Assembly (NCBI GenBank): GCA_027604665.1
Contig: JADGIZ010000618.1
Span: 1 to 11,084 of the forward strand
Reading direction: 5' to 3'
From: Polyrhizophydium stewartii
Lineage: Eukaryota; Chytridiomycota; Chytridiomycetes; Rhizophydiales
Length of the DNA stretch: 11,084 nt
Shown here: positions 1 to 7,200 of the stretch, one piece after another
Position numbering within the stretch: position 1 is the first letter of the stretch
Layout: the number at the start of each line of letters is the position of its first letter
Program-made: the position numbers and the translations under genes
Notes under the pieces: generated by a model
Told to the model about the DNA's origin: nothing
The model's database searches: none
The model's input: only the letters and a program-made list of their open reading frames with translations

Positions 1-193
1 GGGCAGCGCAATGGGTGGGTGGGCCTTTCGCTGGGGCAGCCGGGTGCCCAGTGATCTTTGCGGATGACGGGCGAAACCGCTCGCAGGCCCGCCAGCGGCG
101 GGGCATTCGAGCCGCCCGGTCCTCAGCCGAGCGCGTCAGAGGATCTGGCAGCTCAGATCGGAAGGGGCGGCGGTTCCAGGGCATTTAATTGGA
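1..193. other. 3' flank of PRP5; no supported gene
   Basis: Directly after the PRP5 stop (194-196) the minus strand reads AATTAAA (184-190), a weak poly(A)-like element that sits unusually close to the stop. A plus-strand frame is open from the window edge to TAA at 186-188. A minus-strand frame with ATG at 106 runs off the left edge. Neither encodes anything I recognise, and such lengths are expected by chance at this base composition. A convergent or next co-directional gene could begin here. Confidence 0.4.
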
Positions 194-3100
194 TCATCCA
201 AGCACCGAGTATCGAGGCCCCGCTGCCTCGCTCTCCATGCTGGACATGGTCGCCTCGGTGAGGATGCGCTTGATCTCGAGCTTGGCGCGATCGATGCACA
301 TCTGGTTGTCGCCTTCAATGAGCTGCCAGCGCGGGTGGGAACGGGTCTGGTCAGCAGTCGGCTCACCGGCAGCGCAGCAGGCAAGCAAGCAGAGACGCAC
401 CAAATGGAGCCGGCGTTGGCCGGGCGCTGGCTGCCTGCCTTTCTCGACGTACGAGCCGCGGACGGTGATGCACGCCTTGGACACTTCGGTGATGTGGTTG
501 ATCTGGTCCCTGCTCGTGACCCTCCAGCGCGCTTTGTGCACGTAGTCGTTGACGTCAACTTCCTCCGAAAAGGCGGCGTCCGAGATGATCTTGCCCTTGA
601 GCACGCCCCTTTCGCGCAGGTCTTCGTTGAGGCGCGCAAGCGCCTCTTGGAGCTTGGGATTGACTGCCGCTCCGCCCGCGGCGCCGCCCAGCATGAGTGC
701 GCCGCCGATAGGCGCAGGAGCTCCTCGCAGCGGCTCTGAGCCGACGATCGTGAGGGCCGAGGACGAAGCTGCGGCAGCCGTCCTGGCGGCAGGGGCACGC
801 ACCGGCACGTCGGCGGGTGCAACGTACGGCGTGGCAGGCACGGCAACCGCGGGACCTGCCGAGGTCGTTGGCAACACGCGGTGGGTCGCCTGAGGCGGCG
901 CCGAGAGGGTGACGGGGCCATCTCCGTCGTCGTCGAGGGCGGCTGCCTGTTGTTCCTCATCATCCTCGTTGGCCAGATCGCCTCCGTGTGTCTTTTTCTG
1001 GATGCGCTTCACAAAGTCGCGCTCCATGACAAGGTGCTCGAGGCCGCGCCCGCCAAAGCCAGACGACGAATAAACCGCCGAGCCGTTTTTGATCTTCTCC
1101 ATAAAGTCGTCCGAAAGCGCCTGCAGATCGGCCGGAACAGGGGCGCCACTGAGCACGAGCGCCTTGATGATGTCAAGCGCATAGCGGTCTTGGTCGGGCT
1201 GGATAAAAGTGTAGGCCGTTCCCTTGTTGCCCGCGCGGCCAGTGCGCCCGACACGGTGCACGTAGTCCTCCATGTGGTTCGGGCATTCATAGTTGATGAC
1301 GAGCTTGAGCTGCTTGACGTCGAGACCGCGCGCGGCAACCGAGGTGGCAACGAGGATGTTGACGCCGTCACCCTTGAAGTCGGCGATGGTCGAGTCACGG
1401 TCCGCCTGGTCCTTGCCGCCATGGAGGGACAAACACGAATATCCGCGGCGCAGCAACTTGGTCATCATCATGTCTGCCGCATCTTGGCGATCAACAAAGA
1501 TGAGGATCTTGGCGTCCGGGTCCACGGCGGCATTTGCGCCGAGAATCTGCAGAAGCCTGTTGAATTTTTGCTCGTCGTCGGCAAGCACCTCGACAATCTG
1601 CGTCACGTCCGACGCAACCACGGAGCGGCCGCCGACCGTGATCTCGAGCGGCTTGTTAAGGATCTTGCGTGCAAGAGCTTCCATCTTGCGCGGAAACGTG
1701 GCCGAGAAGAGCACCGTCTGGCGGTCGGGCCGGATGTTGTTGACCATTTTCATGACCTGCGGCTCGAACCCCATATCGAACATGCGGTCCGCCTCGTCGA
1801 GCACCAGGTACGTGACGCGGCGCAGGTTTGTGACGCGGCCCGAGTTGGAGCAGAGCAGGTCAATCATGCGACCGGGCGTGCAGATGATGATCTCGGCGCC
1901 GCGCTTGAGATCTGCGATCTGGTCCTTGATTGGCGCGCCGCCATAGCAGCAGGCCGCGCGAAGGCCGAGCACCTTGGAAAAGTTTTTGACCTCCCGGTGG
2001 ATCTGCATCGCCAGCTCCCGAGTCGGCGTCATGACAAGCGCAATGGGGCCATCGAGCTTTCGCAGCGGAGGCTGGTCCTTGATGTGGCGGATCATGGGAA
2101 GCAGAAAGGCAAGCGTCTATGGAAAAGTTAGCCAAGCTGTCGCGCTACGCATGCAAGGCCACGAGTCGGACTTCACCTTGCCAGACCCTGTTTTGGCAAT
2201 GCCAATGACATCGCGGCCGCTAGTAATGGCCGGAATCGCTTGCGCCTGGATCGGCGTCGGAGTCTCGTACTTGAGCACGCGCTGGATGACCTCGATCGCG
2301 GCCGAGGGCAGGCCAAACTGCGCCCAGCGCTCGATCGGCTTGGGGCACTTGCCGCCGCTAATCTTGATGCCTCCCAGGTCGATGCGCTTCTGCACGACTT
2401 CTTCGGGGGTCATGGCAGCAACGTCCGGCGGCTCGACGTAAAAGTTCTTGCGGAAGCGTGGATAGTCGATCTTGGAGTGGTCCACAGCTGGCAAGTCTTT
2501 CTTCTTGGCAGCAAACTTGGCGGCCGCGGCGGCCAGGATGTCGTCAGCGTCGATGTTGGCGTTGTCGTCGTCCTCGGCATTCTGGTCATCGTCCTCGTCC
2601 TCGCCGTAGCCGTCGTCGTCGTCCTTGCCCTTGCCGGCAGCAACGTCGGAGCTGATACGCTTTGCGGAGCTGCCGTTCTTTGCGGCATCGGGTGCTGCGG
2701 AGCTGGCCGCTTCCGAGGCTGCGCCGTCAACGTCCATATCAGCGAGTGCGACGGGCTGCGGCTTTCGGCCAGAACTCGCCGCGGCGGCCTCGGCGTCCTG
2801 CTGGTTGATGCGCGTGACTTCGACATGCACGTCGACCATGAACGCATCGAGTGGGTCGACGTCGTCGGCAGCCGCAGCGGCCTCGGTCGGCTCCGCCGCG
2901 TTGGGGGGAGGCGCAGTGCGCGTCAGAGGTCGCTGGGGCGGGCGGGCAGCCATGCGAGGCGGCGGGCGGACCGGTGCATCAGCCTGCTCGCCGCCCCGGC
3001 TTGCTTCGGCGCCATCGCGGGCCTCGCCGCCTTCCCCCTCGTCGTTGCCGTCGCCTTCGTCGTCGCCCTCATCGTCGTCATCAAGCTGGATGCGCGTGGC

Positions 3101-4234
3101 AGCCTTGAGCATCGCAGGGGTGGCAAGCCCCTTGCCCGAGCCAAACCTGAATGCGGTCGCGCTCTTGGTTGGCGGCTTGCCGGAAGGCAGCGACCCAGCA
3201 AGCGGCTTGGGCGCAGACTTCTTGGCGACTTTTGATGGTTTGGCTCCAAACATGATCTTGGGCAGCGACGAGAAGCTCGAGGACGCACCCGCGGCAGCCC
3301 GGCCCGTGTCAGCGCCCGCGCTGCTGACGAACCCTCCGTCGCCGACGCCGTCGTCGCCATCATCATCGTCATCGTCGTCCAAGTTCCAACCCTTTCTCTT
3401 TGGCTCGCCGTCCAGCTCGACGGGCTGGAAGCCCATTGACGGACTCGGAGCGAACAGGGGCGCAGCCGCATGGTCCCCAGCGCCGTCGGGATGGGGGTGC
3501 GCCTCGTGTCCGTCCTCGCCGGCCTCGGCGGCAGCGGCGGCGGCAGCGGCGGCGGCCTTGGCAGCCCGGTCGCGCTTCCACTGCTCCAGGCGCTCTCGGC
3601 GCTGCCTCTGCTTGTCGGCGGGCTGCACGCAGCACGGGTCGCGGCGACGGTGGGTCGCACTCGGGCCTGCGGCACTCACTGCTTGCTCGGCGTCCTGCAG
3701 TAACAACAGCAGCGGGGCACGACGGCGCGGGGATGCGGGCGGGCGGAGCATGCGGCCGCGTGGAGGAGACGCACACACGGGGCGGTGAGCAGCCGGCGCA
3801 AGGCACAACAAGGGCGACAGGCGCGGGCAACGTACCATGGGCGAGTCCGGGAGGGGCGACGAGGGTGAGGCGGCCGCAGGGCTTGCTACTGCGCCTGAGG
3901 CGGCTCCACCTGTGGGCGACCGATTACCACGGCTGTCGCCGCCAAGCGGCGGGCCGGCCGAGTCCTTGCTTACCGTCGACGGGTGCGGGGACGAAGGCGA
4001 CCCTGGCGGCAGCGACGAGCGGGCGGGCGGCTGCCGCGAGCCGCTGCCGCGGCGCTCATCGAGTCGGGAGCGGCCGCGCGACCGCTCGCTGTCCCTGCCG
4101 GCGTCGCGGGCCCTGCCGGGCGAGCGCGAGCGTGAGCGCGAGTCGCCGCGGCGACCGTGGTAGTGCTGGGCGTGGTGGCGGCCCTCGCGCCGAGACGGGC
4201 GGGCGGGCGAGCGCGAGCGCAGGTGCGTCGACAT
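194..4234 (-). CDS. PRP5: Prp5/DDX46-type DEAD-box RNA helicase (pre-mRNA splicing), complete, multi-exon
   Basis: Family role: an RNA-dependent ATPase that bridges U1 and U2 snRNPs and remodels U2 for branch-site recognition in the nucleus. Exons on the minus strand: 4234-3836, 3694-2177, 2116-401, 322-194, giving about 1253 residues (about 1234 if the optional intron 3623-3679 is also removed). Visible order: Arg/Ser-rich N terminus (residues 1-70, RSRSRSPGR); charged helix [10 protein letters not shown] followed by a poly-Ala run; WNLD plus an Asp run; DPLDAFM at about residue 413; Q-motif region [11 protein letters not shown]; Walker A AKTGSGK|T (633-640); PTRELA (670); TPGR (719); DEAD (746); SAT (777); [10 protein letters not shown] (about 896-905); [10 protein letters not shown] (926). 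A C-terminal KH-like segment contains ARWRVTS and ITVRGSY, and the protein ends RYSVLG, close to the DDX46 end. The ATG has A at -3. It lies 50 nt downstream of the checkpoint gene's stop. Family assignment is very secure; the N-terminal exon structure is less so. Confidence 0.95.
323..400 (-). other. Intron in PRP5 (last), 78 nt
   Basis: Donor TTG|GTGCGT at 400, branch-like CTGAC, acceptor CTGGCAG ending at 323, phase 0. Removing it joins RRLHL to LIEGDNQ, restoring the KH-like C-terminal domain as in DDX46 (KIYL-AIES). The intron is 3n long and free of in-frame stops, so unspliced RNA would still read through with 26 extra residues. Confidence 0.85.
2117..2176 (-). other. Intron in PRP5 splitting Walker A, 60 nt
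   Basis: Donor GGCAAG|GTGAAG at 2176, textbook branch point GCTAAC, acceptor CCATAG ending at 2117, phase 0. Splicing joins AKTGSGK to TLAFLLPM, regenerating the P-loop. Read-through meets a stop within the 'WLTFP*' frame, so retention would truncate the protein exactly at the ATP-binding loop. Confidence 0.95.
2846..2857 (-). other. DPLD motif of Prp5 (U1 snRNP contact)
   Basis: The codons read Asp-Pro-Leu-Asp within [10 protein letters not shown], between the acidic linker and the helicase core. In the Prp5/DDX46 family this motif is known for contact with U1 snRNP. Its presence supports a true Prp5 rather than another DEAD-box paralogue. Confidence 0.85.
3623..3679 (-). other. Possible second PRP5 intron (57 nt) leaving a 15-nt microexon
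   Basis: A strong donor GTGAGT starts at 3679 and GTGCAG ends at 3623; the length is 3n and free of in-frame stops. If used together with the 3695-3835 intron, the exon between them (3680-3694) is only 15 nt, encoding DAEQA, followed directly by [16 protein letters not shown] see no CTRAC branch point, so it may be coding sequence instead. Confidence 0.4.
3695..3835 (-). other. Intron in PRP5 N-terminal region, 141 nt
   Basis: Donor ATG|GTACGT at 3835; acceptor TTACTGCAG ending at 3695. Reading the minus strand, the whole interval contains no AG dinucleotide until the acceptor, and it is pyrimidine-rich, as expected of a long AG-exclusion zone. The length is 3n with no in-frame stop. If translated it would encode an odd Pro/Arg/Cys/Leu-rich stretch unlike its flanks. 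The possible branch point is CTCAC, weaker than in the other introns. Confidence 0.75.
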
Positions 4235-4284
4235 CGTGGTTGCTGAGCAAAGCGCGGAAAGAGCGGTTCATTCGAGCATCGCCG
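4235..4284 (-). promoter_or_regulatory. 50-nt intergenic spacer between checkpoint gene stop and PRP5 start
   Basis: Only 50 nt separate TAA (4285-4287) of the upstream gene from the PRP5 ATG (4232-4234). The spacer must hold the 3' end of one transcript and the transcription start of the other, unless these extend into flanking coding sequence. It contains two upstream ATGs on the minus strand. One at 4279 opens the four-codon frame ATG CTC GAA TGA. One at 4271 opens an out-of-frame ORF that overlaps the PRP5 start and ends at 4056. No TATA box is evident. Confidence 0.7.
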
Positions 4285-7200
4285 TTAATCGTCCCACTCG
4301 ACGTACTTTGGGTGCGCCGTCAACGGCAGGAGGCGTTGGTGGATGATGCACTGGGACACCCACTGCCGCGCAGAACGCATGGTCAGCGGCATGCCGCCAA
4401 CGCAGCTCGCGTGGGCACCTCGCCGCCTCTTCGCCCGACTCACCTCGAACGTTGCGATCTTCGCACTGCTTCGCTGGCTGATGAACATCACGTCGTCGTT
4501 GCTCGGTTTGACTTGGCAAACCACAAAGTCGCACTTGACATTGGCACGGAACGCCTTCTTCTTGATCGTCTGCGCGCCGCCACTGTGCAGGATCTCCTCA
4601 AGGTCAGCGCGCTTGACGTCGTCCTTTGTTTGCACTGGGTTCGGAACCGTGCGCACGTCAGCATGCGCGGCTCAATCGTCCTGCGGTGCAACACAGCACG
4701 CAACTGACCATATATGCGCAGCCCCTCAAATACGCCGCCCTGGACTGGCGGCGCAGCGCACCAGTGGCCGAGCTCGAGCGACATGCCGTTGGATAAGCGG
4801 AATGCATTGTAGTCCAGGAGTGTCTTCTGCAGCGCCGTGCCAGCATTCCGTGTCAGCGCCTCGTAGTGTTCCGCAGTACATACAGGCGCCGCGGCGTACC
4901 TCTGCAAGACATGCCCGGATCCACATGCTCGAGACAATCGGGATCCCAAGGGCGACCGACATGAGAAACTTTTTGGTCCGAGACGGCCGCCCCGCGACAA
5001 GCACAACAACTGAATTCGAGACCAAGTTCCGGGCTGCTGCGTTGCGCACATCCAAAATCGAGCCCAAGTCCTCGGCAACAACGCCGCCGGCATCCTCGAT
5101 GTGCTTGACAACAAACTCTTTGCTCCCCAGCCAAGCCGAGTCGCCCGCAGGATGCAGATCGGCCAGCCGGTAGTCTGCATCGGCTTGGTTCTGACTGTTG
5201 TGGCTGGAGCCAGCGGCCCCAAGGATCGAGTGCGACAGCTGCGAAGTCGACAAATGGGTGTCCGCGGACACGTTGCGCGAGTGGAGATGTGCGGATATAG
5301 CTGTTGTCGCGGTGGGTCCAGCCGCGCCGGGAGCTGCTGAGAATGAGACAACAAATGTGAATCCCTTGAAGATGCCCATTTTGTCAAGTGGCAGCCCGCT
5401 GCTACTCTTCCAAACGCCACGGGCGGGAGAAGCCTTTGACACGGCATGCCGCTGTTGTTGCAGCATCGGCGTTGGCTGCTGCTGCTGTTGCTGGTGGTGG
5501 TGTTGGTGCTTGTTCAAGTTTTGCTGCTGCAGAGCCGCTTGCGTCGCAGGCGACAGGGCGGGCATCGCGCTACGACTAGCCGCGTTAAAGGCCAGCTCCT
5601 CGGCACCGAGAGCAAGTGCGTGGACGGAAACTGGGCGTGGCTCGTCACGCCCGCGCTGCGAGATCATGAATGTACCAATATCCGACATCCCTTGGACAAG
5701 ACCCTGCTGAAAAGACTCGCCCGACCTGCTCATTACCAAGCACTTGTCGCCAGGCGCAAGATCAAAAAGCCGCAGGTGTGCGGCGGGCGAAATCTGAGGC
5801 AGCTCTGACCGAGTAATGTCGATAAAAAGGGTTGACAATATCAGCAGCATTCTGGAACGCATATCGAGCGGAACCTGCACCCACCGTCCTTGAGCATGAT
5901 GACCATGTAGCGATCATTTTTGCCGATGCGCGCGCTGACGACCGCCGGAAAGAACATTTCGGACCTTAACGCCCAAACTCGGTCACCACTCTTGAAGACG
6001 CTTGTTTGCCCAGAAAGTGCGTCGGCGGAGGCAGATGTTTGCAGGATTCGTGCACTTTGCAGCAGATCCAGCATGGTCAGGGCCGCATGCGCCGTGAGTG
6101 ACTGTGGCGCAGATGCGGTCTTTGGCGTCGTCGGAATCTGCTGCAACGCAGCCGGCGTGGCCATGCCTGGAGCCGCATTTTTCGAAGCGAGAGCCGCGGC
6201 CCTGGCCGTGGTTGGCCGCCGACGCTTGGTTCCGAGAGAGGCTGGCCCCGCGACGTTTTCCGACCCGTTCTCGGATGGGTCGGTGTGGTCTGCTGCACTG
6301 TCCGTCGCCAGCTGCATTTCGCCTTCGGTCTCAGCGTCTGGAAGGCGAGTGGGTTGGCGTGCGCGGCGGGTTGGCGCTGCTCGCTTCTTGGCGCGTGTTG
6401 AGCGCGCCGTGAGCGGCTGATCCGTGGTGTTGGCAGGGTCAGCAATGGTTGGCACTGCAGCAGCGGACCCCGGCAGGGCGATTGTCGGGAGATGGCTCTC
6501 TCCATCTTGATTTGGCGCACCCGCGCCCGCAACCAGCGCGTCAACAGCCATATCTGGATTGACCGAGGATCCTGGGCCTTCCGACGCGGACTCTGCGTGA
6601 GCTTCGCGCCTTCGTGTCCTGACTGCGGTGGTTGGCGCCGGCCGCGTCTTGGCGCGCGGGGTTGCGGCGACAGCAGGGTTGCGACGCCGGTGGCATTTGT
6701 TGCACACCATCGACCCGTCATCCTCGACCAGTCGCCAAGTGGTGGTGACCGTTGTGCCACAATCGACACATACGCGAGAGGCTTCGCGCGACTGCATCTG
6801 CGTGACACCCAGATCGTCGCTGGTGAAGCCTGACTCGACTGCTCGTGCGCAAGCAGCAACGGGCTGCGCGGCTCCGCCGTGATGCACTTTTGGCTCAATC
6901 ATGCTTGCTCCTGACGCAGGTGCGTCCGAAGTGCTGTTTGGGGTGGTTTCGATTGGGCCGGATCGGACGCGCTTGCGCGCACGCCCGGGCAGCCGGGGCA
7001 TGTCTTGGCTCGGGCCGGCGCCATCGTCAACAGCTCTGTCTGAATCTACGTCGGCGACGGCATCATGATCGAGATGTGCGTCGGGCCTGCGCGCCAAAGG
7101 CCGCAAGTGTGCATCGGCTCGAGGCCGAGCCGATGTGCGATTCGAATCTGAAATACCCTCTTCGGCGCCATCACGCGCGGCACGTCGAGTGCGAGGCACC

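Noticed and set aside
881..2131. 416-codon open frame on the plus strand
   Set aside because: It is exactly antisense to the helicase core exon, whose motifs are unmistakable. GC-rich codon bias opens the complementary frame; the peptide has no recognisable domain.
3350..3382. Asp-codon run as a possible microsatellite of interest
   Set aside because: An acidic run after WNL is a normal feature of DDX46/Prp5 proteins, so it is explained by the protein.
3910..3973. Candidate extra PRP5 intron (GTAAGC donor at 3973, CCACAG acceptor at 3910)
   Set aside because: The signals look good, but the 64-nt removal shifts frame and reaches TAG after seven codons, whereas the unspliced frame stays open to the next donor.
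3400..4707. 435-codon plus-strand frame crossing two genes
   Set aside because: It runs antisense across the PRP5 N terminus, the spacer and the BRCT2 exons. Its Ala/Arg-rich composition is that of a shadow frame.
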